A stretch of DNA of 64,000 nt from Pseudidiomarina halophila (GTDB lineage: Bacteria > Pseudomonadota > Gammaproteobacteria > Enterobacterales > Alteromonadaceae), in assembly GCF_003987215.1 (NCBI RefSeq), contig NZ_PIPW01000002.1, positions 592,067 to 656,066 of the forward strand. Reading direction: 5' to 3'. Of this stretch, positions 8,425 to 18,724 are shown one piece after another. The notes under the pieces are model-generated. The model did not search any database. It saw only the letters and a list, made by a program, of their open reading frames with translations, and was not told where the DNA came from. Made by a program: the position numbers and the translations under genes. How positions within the stretch are numbered: the stretch's first letter is position 1; each line of letters begins with the position of its first letter.

Positions 8425-9558
8425 ATGAACGCAGTTGACAAAAAAGTGAATCTCCTTGACCTGAATCGCCAGGCGATGCGCGAGTTCTTCCAGGAACTCG
8501 GCGAGAAGTCTTTCCGTGCCGATCAAGTCATGAAATGGTTGTATCACTTCTGTGTCGACAACTTCGACGACATGACCAACCTCAACAAGGGCTTAAGAGA
8601 AAAGCTTAAGCAGATCGCCGAAATTCGTGCACCGGAAGTGCGTGAACAAAAGCAATCGAGCGATGGCACCATCAAGTTTGCCATGACCTTGTTCGACGGT
8701 CAGGACGTCGAAACCGTGTGGATCCCTGAAGCCGACCGTGCCACATTGTGCGTAAGTTCACAGGTAGGTTGTGCGTTAGAATGCACCTTCTGCAGCACCG
8801 GCCAGCAAGGCTTTAACCGTAACCTACGGGTTGCCGAAATCATCGGTCAGGTGTGGCGGGTCAATAAGTTGCTCGGCGCCTATGGCGAAACCGGCATCAA
8901 AGCTGTTACCAACGTGGTCATGATGGGTATGGGCGAACCCCTGCTGAATCTGAAAAACGTGGTGCCAGCGATGGATCTGATGATGGACGATAATGCTTTC
9001 GGCCTCTCCAAACGTCGTGTGACCCTCAGTACCTCTGGCGTGGTTCCGGCACTTTATAAGCTGAAAGAAGAAATCGATGTGGCGCTGGCGATTAGTCTAC
9101 ATGCGCCTAACGACGAACTGCGCAATCAGATTGTTCCCATCAATAAAAAGTACAATATTGCTGAGTTTCTCGAAGCCAGCCGCCATTACATTGACGGCTC
9201 CAAAGCAAATAAGAACATCACAATTGAGTATGTTATGCTCGATCATGTGAATGACTCGATGGATCAGGCCGCTGAGCTTGCAGAAACGTTGAAAGATACG
9301 CCGTGCAAAATCAACTTGATACCATTTAATCCATTCCCAGGTAACGACCATGGCCGTTCCAGTAATTCGCGTATTGACCGATTCGCTAAGGTTCTGATAG
9401 AAAAGGGCTATATAGTAACGGTGCGGAAAACTCGCGGTGATGACATCGATGCCGCATGCGGCCAGTTGGTCGGCGATGTGGTAGACCGTACGAAACGTAT
9501 CCTGAAGAAACAGCAAGCACAGCGTGGGGCTGACGGAATCGACGTCAAGGTTTCGTAA
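8425..9558 (+). CDS. rlmN: Dual-specificity 23S rRNA/tRNA methyltransferase RlmN
   Basis: Radical-SAM enzyme that makes 2-methyladenosine at A2503 of 23S rRNA and at A37 of some tRNAs. The 377-residue protein has the [4Fe-4S] motif C116-x3-C120-x2-C123 in the segment [15 protein letters not shown]. The second catalytic cysteine is C345 (DAACGQL), the position that carries the methyl group in the family. The order ndk-rlmN-pilF-rodZ-ispG-hisS is the standard gammaproteobacterial arrangement. Confidence 0.97.
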   Translation: MNAVDKKVNLLDLNRQAMREFFQELGEKSFRADQVMKWLYHFCVDNFDDMTNLNKGLREKLKQIAEIRAPEVREQKQSSDGTIKFAMTLFDGQDVETVWIPEADRATLCVSSQVGCALECTFCSTGQQGFNRNLRVAEIIGQVWRVNKLLGAYGETGIKAVTNVVMMGMGEPLLNLKNVVPAMDLMMDDNAFGLSKRRVTLSTSGVVPALYKLKEEIDVALAISLHAPNDELRNQIVPINKKYNIAEFLEASRHYIDGSKANKNITIEYVMLDHVNDSMDQAAELAETLKDTPCKINLIPFNPFPGNDHGRSSNSRIDRFAKVLIEKGYIVTVRKTRGDDIDAACGQLVGDVVDRTKRILKKQQAQRGADGIDVKVS

Positions 9559-9628
9559 ATATCCAGCAACGACGTAGGCAGGCGGGGTGGTTCAGGGTAG
9601 CATTGCGAATAACCTAAGAGGAACTGTA

Positions 9629-10417
9629 ATGCGACGACTCCAACGATGTTTGCTAGTAGCCAGCTTAGCACTGTTGGCGGTAGGCTGTGTGAGTCAACGT
9701 ACTGTTGATGGAAAAGACCAGCCCACGCAACAATTTAATGCTGAAGAAGCTGCTGCTACACGGTTGGCGCTGGGTTTTCAGTATCTGCGATCGGGCAATT
9801 ATCAACAGGCCCGGGCAAACCTGGAACGGGCACGCGATTACACTCCAAAAAATCCTTCGGTTCATACCGGCCTTGCGATTTATTATCAGCAAGTGAAAGA
9901 ATACGATAAAGCGGAACGTTATTATCGCAACGCTATCGATTTACAGCCCAGTAACGGCGATACCTATAACAACCTTGGCGCATTACTGTGTACGATGGGG
10001 CGCTATGATGAAGCCGATAGTTTATTTAACCAGGCGCTGCAAATTCCAGACTATGTGAAAGTCGCATCTACCTATGAAAATGCCGCACTATGTGCAGCGC
10101 AAGCAGGTAAGTTCGATAAAGCCGACAACTATTTTAATCGCGCCCTGAATCACAGTGCGCGAAATAGCACTATTCTTGAAAGTTACGCTGCGGTATTGTT
10201 AGACCAGCAGCGCATTCAGGAAGCAGCACAGATTTTAGCGCAACGAGCAAATTTACCGCAGTTATCACCGGAATATCTGCGGCTGGAAATTGAGCTCGCG
10301 CGCCAACAAAACAACAAAGTTCGGCAAGTAAGTTTTGGCGAGTTGTTATTATCGCGCTTCCCGGACTCACGCCAGGCGCGTGAGTACTTAGCGAAGATCT
10401 CAGAACCTAATTCCTAA
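9629..10417 (+). CDS. pilF: Type IV pilus biogenesis/stability lipoprotein PilF (PilW-type)
   Basis: Outer-membrane lipoprotein of tetratricopeptide repeats; in Pseudomonas PilF is the pilotin that helps the PilQ secretin multimerise. The start at 9629 was chosen because AAGAGGAAC precedes it and it gives a lipoprotein signal MRRLQRCLLV... with lipobox LLAVGC at residues 16-21. A longer in-frame reading from 9587 would spoil the signal. About five TPR-like repeats follow (for example LRSGNYQQARANLERA, YDKAERYYRNAIDLQP). The locus between rlmN and rodZ supports the call. No other type IV pilus gene is in the window. Confidence 0.9.
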   Translation: MRRLQRCLLVASLALLAVGCVSQRTVDGKDQPTQQFNAEEAAATRLALGFQYLRSGNYQQARANLERARDYTPKNPSVHTGLAIYYQQVKEYDKAERYYRNAIDLQPSNGDTYNNLGALLCTMGRYDEADSLFNQALQIPDYVKVASTYENAALCAAQAGKFDKADNYFNRALNHSARNSTILESYAAVLLDQQRIQEAAQILAQRANLPQLSPEYLRLEIELARQQNNKVRQVSFGELLLSRFPDSRQAREYLAKISEPNS

Positions 10418-10429
10418 TTGAAGTAGCCC

Positions 10430-11506
10430 ATGACCACGGATAACGACCTTTTTAACGATGCCCCGAACGAGTCTGAGAAACCAGATTCGATTTCACCCGG
10501 GCAACTACTCAAACAAGCCCGCGAAGCGAAGGGGTTAACCCAGCAGCAAGTGGCAGATAGCTTACGTTTGCGCGAAGTTGTGGTGCAATTTATTGAGAAC
10601 GATGAGTTCGATAAATTGGCATCAGCCACTTTTGTGCGTGGCTATTTGCGCTCCATCGCCAGAGCGCTGGAGGTCGACGAGAATGAAGTTTTTGCCGCCT
10701 ATCGCGCGCACGGTCATGAACAAGTCACTCCCAACACGGTGCAGATGCAGAGTTTTTCGCGGCGCAAAGTGAAAGAACGTAATGACAATCGACTGATGTT
10801 GATGAGCTACGGCATTATTATTGTCGTCATTGCATTGGTGTTGATTTGGTGGTGGCAGGAAAGCAATTTTAGCCTTAGTACCATCACCGGCAGTGAAGAT
10901 GCGCCAACAGAACAGGAAGCTCAGCAGTCGCGAGAAAACGCCGCAAGTCTGCCGCAAGTTGTGCGCCCTAGCGCACACCGCGCCGAAGGTCGTCTAACCG
11001 AGGAGGAAGTTGCCGCAGGCGATACCTCAACGGTTTCGATCGAAGCAGAGCAGGCGCCTGATGTGCCACCAAATCTTGCGGAGCCCGAGGTTACCAGCCC
11101 AGAAGGGACTGACCCGGAGGGTGAGGCGGTACGGCCTATCGACGAAACGCAGGAACTGACTGACCTGACCGATGAGGAGGCAACTGAAATAGCTACAGAT
11201 ACACCACCAACAACTACCGAATCAGCCCCTGTGGTTACAGAACCAGTTACAGGTGCACCGGCTGCAGTCGATGAGCAACTGGTATTTACCTTCAACGAAG
11301 CCTGTTGGGTCAAAGTTGTTGATGCCACCGGCGAGGAATTAGCCGTAGGCGTAAAAGCTGCAGGTTATCGCATGCCGCTGACGGGCGAGCCTCCTTTTGA
11401 TATCATCTTGTGCAGACCAGAATCAGTGGACATGACCTACAACGGTGCCACTGTGAACTTAGACGATTACGTGCGTGGTAGAAGTGTAACTCTGACGCTC
11501 GATTGA
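10430..11506 (+). CDS. rodZ: Cytoskeletal protein RodZ
   Basis: Inner-membrane protein that links MreB to the elongation machinery and sets rod shape. The 358-residue protein has a cytoplasmic Xre-type helix-turn-helix domain (residues about 20-90, LLKQAREAKGLTQQQVADSL), then basic residues, and a transmembrane segment at about 123-141 ending in WWW. A long acidic/Thr-Pro-rich periplasmic linker and a C-terminal DUF4115-type beta domain (about 280-358) follow. It lies between pilF and ispG, as in E. coli. Confidence 0.94.
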   Translation: MTTDNDLFNDAPNESEKPDSISPGQLLKQAREAKGLTQQQVADSLRLREVVVQFIENDEFDKLASATFVRGYLRSIARALEVDENEVFAAYRAHGHEQVTPNTVQMQSFSRRKVKERNDNRLMLMSYGIIIVVIALVLIWWWQESNFSLSTITGSEDAPTEQEAQQSRENAASLPQVVRPSAHRAEGRLTEEEVAAGDTSTVSIEAEQAPDVPPNLAEPEVTSPEGTDPEGEAVRPIDETQELTDLTDEEATEIATDTPPTTTESAPVVTEPVTGAPAAVDEQLVFTFNEACWVKVVDATGEELAVGVKAAGYRMPLTGEPPFDIILCRPESVDMTYNGATVNLDDYVRGRSVTLTLD

Positions 11507-11525
11507 CTGAAACGAAGTACCCAAA

Positions 11526-12638
11526 ATGATGCATGAGAATCCAATAAAACGTCGTCCTTCACGACGCATCTATGTCGGTAATGTGCCGATAGGAGATGGT
11601 GCGCCGATCGCGGTGCAGTCGATGACCAACACCGAAACCACGGATATTGAAGCTACAGTTAAGCAGGTGAAAGCCATTGCCGCTGCTGGTGCTGATATCG
11701 TGCGGGTATCGGTACCCACCATGGATGCTGCCGAAGCTTTCAAATTTATTAAACAGCAAAGCCCGGTGCCATTAGTGGCCGATATCCATTTTGATTACCG
11801 CATTGCACTTAAAGTTGCTGAATACGGCGTCGATTGTCTGCGTATCAACCCAGGCAATATTGGTAACGAGCAACGCATTCGTGCAGTGGTTGATGCCGCG
11901 CGCGATAAAAATATTCCGATCCGCATCGGCGTCAACGGCGGCTCGTTAGAAAAAGAGATCCAGGAAAAATACGGTGAACCTAACCCTGCAGCGCTGGTTG
12001 AATCGGCGATGCGGCATGTCGATATTTTAGATCGGCTGAATTTCCTCGATTTTAAAGTTAGCGTAAAAGCGTCCGATGTATTTCTGGCGGTTGAGTCTTA
12101 CCGCTTATTGGCGCGACAAATAGACCAGCCGTTACACCTCGGGATCACCGAGGCTGGTGGCTTACGAAGTGGTTCGGTGAAATCATCGATCGGCTTAGGC
12201 ATGTTATTGGCCGAGGGCATTGGTGATACCCTGCGCATCTCGTTGGCGGCTGATCCCGTGGAAGAAGTAAAAGTCGGTTTCGATATTTTGAAATCGCTAC
12301 GTATCCGCAGCCGCGGCATAAACTTCATTGCCTGCCCAAGTTGTTCGCGACAGGAATTTGATGTGATCAACACAGTCAATGCACTGGAGCAACGCTTAGA
12401 AGACGTGACCACGGCGATGGACGTGTCGATTATTGGCTGTGTGGTGAATGGTCCAGGTGAGGCTCTGATTGCTGAAGTAGGCCTTGCCGGAGCGAAGAAC
12501 AAGAGCGGTTTTTACATCGGCGGCGAGCGCCAGAAAGAACGACTCGACAACAATGATTTGGTCGATCAACTGGAACGCCACATCCGTGCCCGCGTAAAAC
12601 TGCTCGAAGCCGAGCAGATTCCTGTGAAGCAAGCGTAA
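11526..12638 (+). CDS. ispG: 4-hydroxy-3-methylbut-2-enyl diphosphate synthase IspG (GcpE)
   Basis: Iron-sulfur enzyme of the non-mevalonate isoprenoid pathway that converts MEcPP to HMBPP. The 370-residue protein begins with a TIM-barrel ([16 protein letters not shown]). It carries the [4Fe-4S] cysteines C270, C273 (ACPSCSRQ) and C305 (GCVVNGPGE), with the same numbering as E. coli. Two adjacent ATGs (11526, 11529) could start it. Confidence 0.97.
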   Translation: MMHENPIKRRPSRRIYVGNVPIGDGAPIAVQSMTNTETTDIEATVKQVKAIAAAGADIVRVSVPTMDAAEAFKFIKQQSPVPLVADIHFDYRIALKVAEYGVDCLRINPGNIGNEQRIRAVVDAARDKNIPIRIGVNGGSLEKEIQEKYGEPNPAALVESAMRHVDILDRLNFLDFKVSVKASDVFLAVESYRLLARQIDQPLHLGITEAGGLRSGSVKSSIGLGMLLAEGIGDTLRISLAADPVEEVKVGFDILKSLRIRSRGINFIACPSCSRQEFDVINTVNALEQRLEDVTTAMDVSIIGCVVNGPGEALIAEVGLAGAKNKSGFYIGGERQKERLDNNDLVDQLERHIRARVKLLEAEQIPVKQA

Positions 12639-12694
12639 AGCTGCGGTATACTACCCGCCATTTTTAGAATTTAAACGAAACGGTAAGTAAGCTC

Positions 12695-13948
12695 GTGGCA
12701 AAATCTATTCAAGCAATTCGTGGAATGAATGACATCCTGCCGGGCCAAAGCCCGGCATGGCAGTATGTCGAGAGCGTGCTGCGCGACGTCGCGGCGGCCT
12801 ATACCTACCAGGAAATCCGCATGCCGGTGCTGGAAAGTACCGATCTGTTTAAGCGCTCCATTGGCGAAGTCACCGATATCGTCGAAAAAGAGATGTATAC
12901 CTTTGACGATCGCAATGGAGACAGCCTTACACTGCGTCCGGAAGGCACGGCGAGCTGTGTACGTGCGGGTAACGAGCATGGTCTGCTGTACAATCAAACT
13001 CCACGGTTGTGGTACATGGGTCCGATGTTCCGCCACGAACGCCCGCAAAAAGGTCGCTACCGTCAGTTTCACCAGTTTGGTCTGGAAGCTTTCGGTATGG
13101 AAGGTCCGGAAATAGACGCTGAGGTGATTTTGTTTTCCGCGCGCTTGTGGCAAGCCTTTGGTATCAGTGAGCAAGTGCAACTGCAACTGAACTCGCTAGC
13201 CTCAAACGAAGCGCGTGCACGCTATCGCGAAGCCTTACGCGAGTTTTTACGCGAGCACGAAGCGCAGCTCGACGAAGATTCGAAGCGGCGGCTTGATACC
13301 AACGTGTTACGGGTACTCGATAGTAAATCAGCAGAAACCCAGGCCGTATTAGCCCATGCGCCGAAGCTTTCAGAATACTGGGATGATGCGTCCCGTGAAC
13401 ATTTCGACGGCTTATGCAAACGACTTGATGCTGCAGGTATAGACTACGTATTGAACGAACGTCTGGTGCGTGGCCTTGATTATTACAACCGCACGGTATT
13501 CGAATGGGTTACTACCGAGCTGGGGGCGCAGGGCACTGTCTGTGCGGGTGGACGCTATGACGGCTTAGTCGAGCAACTGGGCGGCAAACCTACGCCGGCA
13601 GTTGGCTTTGCGATGGGCATTGAGCGACTGGTATTGTTGCTGGAATCACAAGAGAAGATTCCGGTCACGCAGACCGTTGATGTCTATGTGATTGCCGTTG
13701 ATGCCGACGCGGAACTAATCGCGCCTGCCGTTGCCGAAAAACTCCGTAGCCAGGCGCCCGGATTGAAAGTACAGTTGCACAGCGGCAGCCAGAATATGAA
13801 GAAAAAGCTTATCAAAGCAGACAAGTCAGGCGCGGATTATGCCCTGATTGTGCGCTCGGATGATTACGAAATTAAGCACCTGCGTGACCGCGAGCAAGAA
13901 GACCGTATCGTGACCACGATTGGTGATGTAGCAGCAGTATTAATTTGA
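12695..13948 (+). CDS. hisS: Histidyl-tRNA synthetase HisS
   Basis: Class II aminoacyl-tRNA synthetase that charges tRNA-His. The 417-residue protein starts with GTG at 12695, giving [15 protein letters not shown] as in the family. It shows motif 2 ([17 protein letters not shown]), the histidine-specific [17 protein letters not shown] segment, motif 3 ([11 protein letters not shown]) and a C-terminal anticodon-binding domain. It is followed by yfgM and bamB, the usual operon. Confidence 0.97.
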   Translation: MAKSIQAIRGMNDILPGQSPAWQYVESVLRDVAAAYTYQEIRMPVLESTDLFKRSIGEVTDIVEKEMYTFDDRNGDSLTLRPEGTASCVRAGNEHGLLYNQTPRLWYMGPMFRHERPQKGRYRQFHQFGLEAFGMEGPEIDAEVILFSARLWQAFGISEQVQLQLNSLASNEARARYREALREFLREHEAQLDEDSKRRLDTNVLRVLDSKSAETQAVLAHAPKLSEYWDDASREHFDGLCKRLDAAGIDYVLNERLVRGLDYYNRTVFEWVTTELGAQGTVCAGGRYDGLVEQLGGKPTPAVGFAMGIERLVLLLESQEKIPVTQTVDVYVIAVDADAELIAPAVAEKLRSQAPGLKVQLHSGSQNMKKKLIKADKSGADYALIVRSDDYEIKHLRDREQEDRIVTTIGDVAAVLI

Positions 13949-13961
13949 GACAGAGGTCAAA

Positions 13962-14582
13962 ATGGAAACAGAAGAACAACAAATTGAGCAATTAAAAACC
14001 TTCTGGAAAGAGCATGGCAAAGGTATTGTAGCCGGCTTGGTTATAGGTTTTGGCTTGTTCTATGGTTGGCGCTATTACGATGCGCACACCCTTGCCGCAC
14101 AAGAAGCGCAATCTGAACGGTACCAGCAACTGGTGGCTCAACTTGAAGCGGGCAACAGTGAAGCAATGGCTGCGGCGAAGCGGTTTGTCGAAAACGAAAA
14201 AGGCAGTGCTTACGCGACCTTAGCAGCTTTTGAGTTGGCCCAGGAGGCTATCGATCAGGGCGATTTGGAAACCGCTATTACTGCTTTGCAAACGGCTCGC
14301 GATAACGAAACTGGCGCACTTAAATTCGTTGCTGATTTACGCCAGGCACGCTTACTTTTAGCGCAGGAACAATATGATGCGGCACTTGCGGCATTAACAG
14401 AAGTGAGCAACGCGGAAGGCTTTGCCAGTAAAGCAGCAGAGCTGCGTGGTGACGTGCTATTAGCGCAGGGCAATACTGCTGGCGCCCGCCAGGCTTATCA
14501 GGAAGCCATTGCAGCGGCAGAAGACGACGGTTCAACAGTACTTGTTGAAACGAAACTCAACAGCATTCCGGCGGCATCATGA
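13962..14582 (+). CDS. yfgM: YfgM family ancillary SecYEG translocon subunit
   Basis: Single-pass inner-membrane protein with a periplasmic TPR-like domain; in E. coli YfgM works with PpiD at the Sec translocon in periplasmic chaperoning. The 206-residue protein has a short cytoplasmic N-terminus, one membrane segment at about residues 22-40 (GIVAGLVIGFGLFYGW) and alpha-helical repeats after it. Its TGA stop overlaps the bamB ATG, so translation is likely coupled. Confidence 0.92.
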   Translation: METEEQQIEQLKTFWKEHGKGIVAGLVIGFGLFYGWRYYDAHTLAAQEAQSERYQQLVAQLEAGNSEAMAAAKRFVENEKGSAYATLAAFELAQEAIDQGDLETAITALQTARDNETGALKFVADLRQARLLLAQEQYDAALAALTEVSNAEGFASKAAELRGDVLLAQGNTAGARQAYQEAIAAAEDDGSTVLVETKLNSIPAAS

Positions 14583-15775
14583 AATCAATTAAGTATTTGC
14601 AGAGTGGTCTCCTCGCAGTTGTGGCGCTTAGCTTAAGCGGCTGCTCGATTTTTGGCGATGACGAGCTCACCTACAAAGAACTACAACCGTTTAATGCCAC
14701 AGTGGCTCCGAGCGTAGCCTGGGATGCTTCAGTGGGCGGCGGTATTGGCGACTATTTCTCACGACTCAATCCAGTGGTAGTTGGCGACCTCGTGGTTGCG
14801 GCAGATCGTGAAGGTTTGGTCGTAGCGCACAACCGTGAATCAGGCAAGCGCGTATGGCGTCGTGACCTGCAAGCGGAATATGCCGTGCAAGGCGAGGGCT
14901 GGTTAGATGGCGCTGAGTCATTGCGCATCAGTGGTGGTTTAAGCGCGTATAACAACATGGTTGTGCTTGGCACTGAAAATGGCAACATCATCGCGCTTGA
15001 TGGTACCGATGGCAGCGTAATCTGGCAGCAGACTGTAAATGCCGAAATCCTTGCCGACCCCGCAGTTGATGCCAGCGTGGTAGTGGTAGCAGCCGGTAAC
15101 GGTGAGCTATTCGCATTTGATGCGGAAACCGGTGAACAACTCTGGAATCTGCCAACCGATGTTCCGGCGCTGAGCCTGCGTGGTACTGCCGCACCAACGC
15201 TTGCCGCCGGTGGTGCTATTTTCGGTACTGCCACAGGTAAGCTGAGTGTTGTCGTGACCAGTAATGGTCAGCAAGCCTGGGAAGCACGGCTTGCGGTCCC
15301 GAAAGGCGCAACCGAATTGCAGCGCATGGTGGATGTCGACAGCAATCCTCTGGTACGTGGTGGCACCATTTATAATGTCGCTTACAACGGCCAGTTGGCC
15401 GCAGTAGAAATCCGCACCGGCCGGGTGGTTTGGCAACGCGAGTACTCTTCCTTTCAGAATATTGAATTGCAGGGTAACACCTTGTTTGTGACAGACGTTG
15501 ATGACCGTGTTTACGCAATCAATGTCGACGGTGGCATTGAAGAGTGGGTTAACAACGACCTTGAAGGTCGCGAAGTGACAGCTCCTGTTTATTTTGACGG
15601 CTACGTCGTGGTCGGCGATGACTTCGGCTACCTGCATTTTCTTGACGCCCAGACGGGCGAGATGGCTGGTCGTTTAGATGTTGATGACCCGGTGTATGTA
15701 GCACCGGTCGTTGCTGATGGTCAGCTTTATATTCAAACACGCGACGGCACATTACTCGCGGTAAGGACTAACTAA
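14579..15775 (+). CDS. bamB: Outer membrane assembly lipoprotein BamB
   Basis: Lipoprotein of the BAM complex that helps fold beta-barrel proteins into the outer membrane. The 398-residue protein has a lipoprotein signal with lipobox LSGC (Cys at about residue 22), followed by an eight-bladed PQQ-like beta-propeller with repeats such as [17 protein letters not shown] and GRVVWQREY. It is followed 2 bases later by der, the classical bamB-der pair. Confidence 0.96.
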   Translation: MKSIKYLQSGLLAVVALSLSGCSIFGDDELTYKELQPFNATVAPSVAWDASVGGGIGDYFSRLNPVVVGDLVVAADREGLVVAHNRESGKRVWRRDLQAEYAVQGEGWLDGAESLRISGGLSAYNNMVVLGTENGNIIALDGTDGSVIWQQTVNAEILADPAVDASVVVVAAGNGELFAFDAETGEQLWNLPTDVPALSLRGTAAPTLAAGGAIFGTATGKLSVVVTSNGQQAWEARLAVPKGATELQRMVDVDSNPLVRGGTIYNVAYNGQLAAVEIRTGRVVWQREYSSFQNIELQGNTLFVTDVDDRVYAINVDGGIEEWVNNDLEGREVTAPVYFDGYVVVGDDFGYLHFLDAQTGEMAGRLDVDDPVYVAPVVADGQLYIQTRDGTLLAVRTN

Positions 15776-15777
15776 GT

Positions 15778-17256
15778 ATGTTACCTGTTGTGGCCCTGGT
15801 CGGCCGCCCGAATGTGGGCAAATCCACCCTGTTTAACCGGCTCACCCGAACTCGGGACGCACTGGTAGCTGACTTTCCTGGTCTCACACGTGATCGTAAG
15901 TACGGTCGCGCCAATTACGATGGGTATCAGTTCATCGTTATCGACACCGCGGGTGTGCATGGCGATGAAGAAGGTATCGACGCTGAAATGGCGTCGCAAT
16001 CGTTACGTGCTATCGATGAAGCTGATGTTGTGCTCTTTATGGTTGATGCCCGTGACGGTATTACCAGCGCCGATATGGCCATTGCTAAGCATTTACGTAG
16101 TATCGGTAAAAAAGCCTACGTCGTGGCGAATAAAATCGACGGCATTGACGCGGAAGCTGCGCAGGCTGATTTCTACGAACTTGGGCTGGGCGAAATCTAT
16201 GGTATCGCTGCGGTTCACGGACGTGGTGTTGAGCAATTGCTCGATAAATGTTTTGCGCCGTTAATCCAAGACTATCCCGAAATGGCCGTCGCCCGCAGTT
16301 CTACTGCGGGGGATCCCGACGATGAGCAGAATGGCGTTGATGAACCCCCGCCAGATCTCGCCCACGACGAAATCGACTATGATGCGTTGCCATTAAAGCT
16401 TGCTATCGTCGGCCGCCCGAATGTTGGTAAATCTACCTTGATTAACCGCATCCTTGGCGAAGAACGGGTGGTAGTTTTTGATATGCCCGGCACCACTCGT
16501 GATTCGATTTACATTCCGATGGAGCGGGATGGCCGTGAGTACATTCTGATTGATACCGCTGGTGTGCGTCGCCGTGGGAAAATCGATGAAACCGTTGAAA
16601 AATTCTCAGTTATCAAAACCCTGCAAGCGATCGATGATGCCAACGTTGTCATCTGCGTGATCGATGCCCGGGAAACCATTTCTGATCAGGATTTAAACCT
16701 GATTGGATTTGCCCTGAATGCCGGACGTTCTATCGTTATCGCGGTCAACAAGTGGGATGGTTTGACAAATGACGACCGCGAAGAGATCAAACGTGAACTG
16801 GATCGCCGGCTTGGTTTCGTTGATTTTGCCCGTTTGCACTTTATCTCTGCGTTGCATGGCAGTGGCGTCGGTAATTTGTTCGAATCTGTGCTTGAAGCCT
16901 ATGCCAGCGCGACCCAAAGGGTCAGTACCTCAAAGCTGACTAGAATTCTGGAAATGGCGGTCGACGAGCATCAACCACCGCTGGTGCGTGGACGCCGCGT
17001 GAAGCTGAAATATGCGCACGCCGGAGGCTACAATCCACCGCGGATCATTATCCATGGTAACCAGGTGGAGGATCTGCCAGGCTCCTATCAGCGTTACCTG
17101 ATTAACTATTTCCGTAAATCTTTAGGCGTTATGGGCACCCCGATCAAAGTCGAGTTCCGCGAGTCGGAAAATCCCTTTGCCGGGCGCAAAAACAAACTGA
17201 CCATGACCCAGCAGCGCAAACGCAAGCGCCTCATGCGCTTCATCAAAAAGCGCTAA
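15778..17256 (+). CDS. der: Ribosome biogenesis GTPase Der (EngA)
   Basis: Tandem-domain GTPase needed for 50S ribosomal subunit maturation. The 492-residue protein has two G domains, each with a P-loop ([10 protein letters not shown] at about residues 8 and 213), DTAG and NKxD motifs, then a C-terminal KH-like domain. Oddity: the linker between the G domains contains a perfect REP palindrome (16288-16310) translated in frame as VARSSTAG (residues 171-178). The gene stays intact. It converges on hslR. Confidence 0.97.
   Translation: MLPVVALVGRPNVGKSTLFNRLTRTRDALVADFPGLTRDRKYGRANYDGYQFIVIDTAGVHGDEEGIDAEMASQSLRAIDEADVVLFMVDARDGITSADMAIAKHLRSIGKKAYVVANKIDGIDAEAAQADFYELGLGEIYGIAAVHGRGVEQLLDKCFAPLIQDYPEMAVARSSTAGDPDDEQNGVDEPPPDLAHDEIDYDALPLKLAIVGRPNVGKSTLINRILGEERVVVFDMPGTTRDSIYIPMERDGREYILIDTAGVRRRGKIDETVEKFSVIKTLQAIDDANVVICVIDARETISDQDLNLIGFALNAGRSIVIAVNKWDGLTNDDREEIKRELDRRLGFVDFARLHFISALHGSGVGNLFESVLEAYASATQRVSTSKLTRILEMAVDEHQPPLVRGRRVKLKYAHAGGYNPPRIIIHGNQVEDLPGSYQRYLINYFRKSLGVMGTPIKVEFRESENPFAGRKNKLTMTQQRKRKRLMRFIKKR
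16288..16310 (+). repeat. REP element inside the der coding sequence
   Basis: GTCG (16288-16291), CCCGCAGT (16292-16299), loop TCT, ACTGCGGG (16303-16310): a perfect 8-base stem matching the dispersed REP family of this window. It is read in frame as V-A-R-S-S-T-A-G in the acidic, low-complexity linker of Der. Confidence 0.85.
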
Positions 17257-17271
17257 CCCCCTGTTGTAGTG

Positions 17272-17378
17272 GTAGCCCGTAGTTCTACTACGGGTCCAAC
17301 CTACCGCATCAGCAATGCCGGCAGTTGCAGACACAATCGCAAAGTTCCAATCTGATCCGTACTAGAAGTACGGGCTAC
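17272..17378. repeat. 107-base BIME (REP pair), left copy flanking hslR-RAYT
   Basis: A forward REP (GTAG 17272-17275, CCCGTAGT 17276-17283, TCT, ACTACGGG 17287-17294) and an inverted REP of the variant CCCGTACT-TCT-AGTACGG type (17356-17378, with CTAC at the right end) enclose a 61-base spacer. The whole unit is the reverse complement of 18398-18504 with about six differences by eye. It sits between the convergent der and hslR genes. Confidence 0.85.
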
Positions 17379-17396
17379 AGCACATTCTCTGAACGC

Positions 17397-17771
17397 TTAG
17401 CGCTTCATCTTCATTAATTCGCGACGCTCTTTTTTATCCGGCTTGTGGTCCGGGTGCGGATTGTATAACGCGTTCATCTTACGCAATTCCGCTTCTTTTT
17501 CCCGACGCTCAACCGAATCGGAAGTCTCCGCATAAAGCTTCTGTGCCTCGGGCGCACCGCGCCGCTGATCGCTTAACTCCAGCACTTCAACTTCCATGAT
17601 GTCGCTACCTTTGGCTAACTTTATCAGTTGCCCAACGGTAATAGTCTTAGCCGGTTTCGCACGTTGGCCATCGACCTGCACTTTACCTGCTTGCACCTTT
17701 TCCCGTGCCAGCGACCGCGTCTTGTAAAAGCGTGCCGCCCATAACCATTTGTCCAGGCGTACATTTTCCAT
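17397..17771 (-). CDS. hslR: Heat shock protein Hsp15 (HslR), S4 domain
   Basis: RNA-binding heat-shock protein that binds 50S subunits carrying a stalled nascent chain and helps recycle them. The 124-residue protein is an S4 domain (VRLDKWLWAARFYKTRSLA, GKVQVDGQRAKPAKTI) followed by a basic, charged C-terminal tail rich in Lys and Arg. The length is close to E. coli (133). It is downstream of the RAYT gene, separated by 12 bases, so it may depend on transcription through the transposase gene; hslO lies beyond. Confidence 0.93.
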   Translation of the reverse strand: MENVRLDKWLWAARFYKTRSLAREKVQAGKVQVDGQRAKPAKTITVGQLIKLAKGSDIMEVEVLELSDQRRGAPEAQKLYAETSDSVERREKEAELRKMNALYNPHPDHKPDKKERRELMKMKR

Positions 17772-17783
17772 ATTGAACCTTTG

Positions 17784-18344
17784 CTACTGTTCGTGGCTTC
17801 CGAAAACGTCATCAAGCCAGGTTGGATTTATATCTGCCCAATCGGCCGGGTATTTTCCGCTTGCCAAAAATGTATTAAGTGTTGAATAAGGCCATAACCG
17901 CGCATTTTCAACATAACCATGCTTAACCGGATTATAGCAACAATAGAGAATATATAATTCGTATTCACGGTCGTTTCGGATGGTGTGTTCCCAGTATGAA
18001 TGATGCCAAAGGGCGCCATTCCCGCGGCGATGGCGGGCGGTCGAATTCTTATGAGTTGCTGAAGCGTTCGTAAACTCCTTTAGTGCCTTGGTTGTAAGAG
18101 ATTTAATTTTGCGCCAACGAATTGGGATATCCTCGTCATGCACGATCCAAACACAATGCATGTGGTCAGGTAAAACGACCCACGCCTCTATTTCAAAGGG
18201 ATGAGTTTTCATCGTTGCGCGTATGGCATTGCGCAATGCGGCCATAAAAGTCTGGGTAGCAAAGAAAGGCTGGCGGCGGTAACTGGTTACTGTAAAGAAG
18301 TAATACCCGCCTTCGTAATAACGTCGTACGTTTCTCATACGCAA
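17784..18344 (-). CDS. REP-associated tyrosine transposase (RAYT, TnpA-REP, Y1 HUH)
   Basis: Single-domain HUH/Y1 transposase of the REP-associated class, which nicks and joins single-stranded REP DNA. The 186-residue protein has the family N-terminus (RRYYEGGYYFFTVTSY), the HUH-type motif at H61-M-H63 (LPDHMHCVW) and the C-terminal block YCCYNPVKHGYV around residues 134-145 that carries the candidate nucleophile tyrosine. It is flanked on both sides by REP pairs in inverted orientation (17272-17378 and 18398-18680), as expected for a RAYT and its cognate REPs. The GTAG tetranucleotide 5' of each REP is the type of mark these enzymes recognise. Confidence 0.9.
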   Translation of the reverse strand: MRMRNVRRYYEGGYYFFTVTSYRRQPFFATQTFMAALRNAIRATMKTHPFEIEAWVVLPDHMHCVWIVHDEDIPIRWRKIKSLTTKALKEFTNASATHKNSTARHRRGNGALWHHSYWEHTIRNDREYELYILYCCYNPVKHGYVENARLWPYSTLNTFLASGKYPADWADINPTWLDDVFGSHEQ

Positions 18345-18397
18345 AGCATGCGCGACTGCGGCAAAATTTACGACCTTAAAAATTTGTAGGCAATCAC

Positions 18398-18680
18398 GTA
18401 GGCCGTACTTCTAGTACGGGTCAGATTGGAACTTTGCGATCGTGTCTGCAACTGCTGGCATTGCTGATGCGGCGGGTTGGACCCGTAGTAGAACTACGGG
18501 CTACCGATATGGATTCGAACGCTCCAGTAATGTCTGCAGCGGCTGGCATTGCTGATGCGGCGGGTTGGACCCGTAGTAGAACTACGGGCTACCGATATGT
18601 ATTCGAACGTTCCAGTAATGTCTGCAGTGGCTGGCATTGCTGATGCGGTGGGTTGGACCCGTAGTAGAACTACGGGCTAC
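18398..18680. repeat. REP/BIME array: inverted 107-base unit plus 88-base tandem repeats
   Basis: This fills most of the 380-base gap between RAYT and hslO. A REP at 18398-18420 (GTAG-GCCGTACT-TCT-AGTACGGG) and an inverted REP at 18482-18504 form the unit that mirrors 17272-17378. Two more inverted REPs follow at 18570-18592 and 18658-18680, each preceded by nearly the same spacer (TCTGCAGCGGCTGGCATTGC and so on), with a period of exactly 88 bases. All three inverted REPs are CCCGTAGT-AGA-ACTACGGG-CTAC. Confidence 0.88.
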
Positions 18681-18724
18681 CCGATATGGATTCGGCCATT
18701 GCGATTATGTAGGAAGTAGACGTG

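Noticed and set aside
10921..11328. Long minus-strand reading frame opposite rodZ
   Set aside because: Low-complexity Ser/Val/Thr sequence mirroring the RodZ linker on the other strand; no ribosome site or homology.
18512..18620. tRNA T-arm-like segments (GGATTCGAAC)
   Set aside because: The motif recurs with the 88-base repeat and no cloverleaf or acceptor stem can be formed around it.
18398..18680. CRISPR-like array
   Set aside because: The period is 88 bases and both repeat and spacer are conserved between units; the palindromes match the REP family and no cas gene is present.
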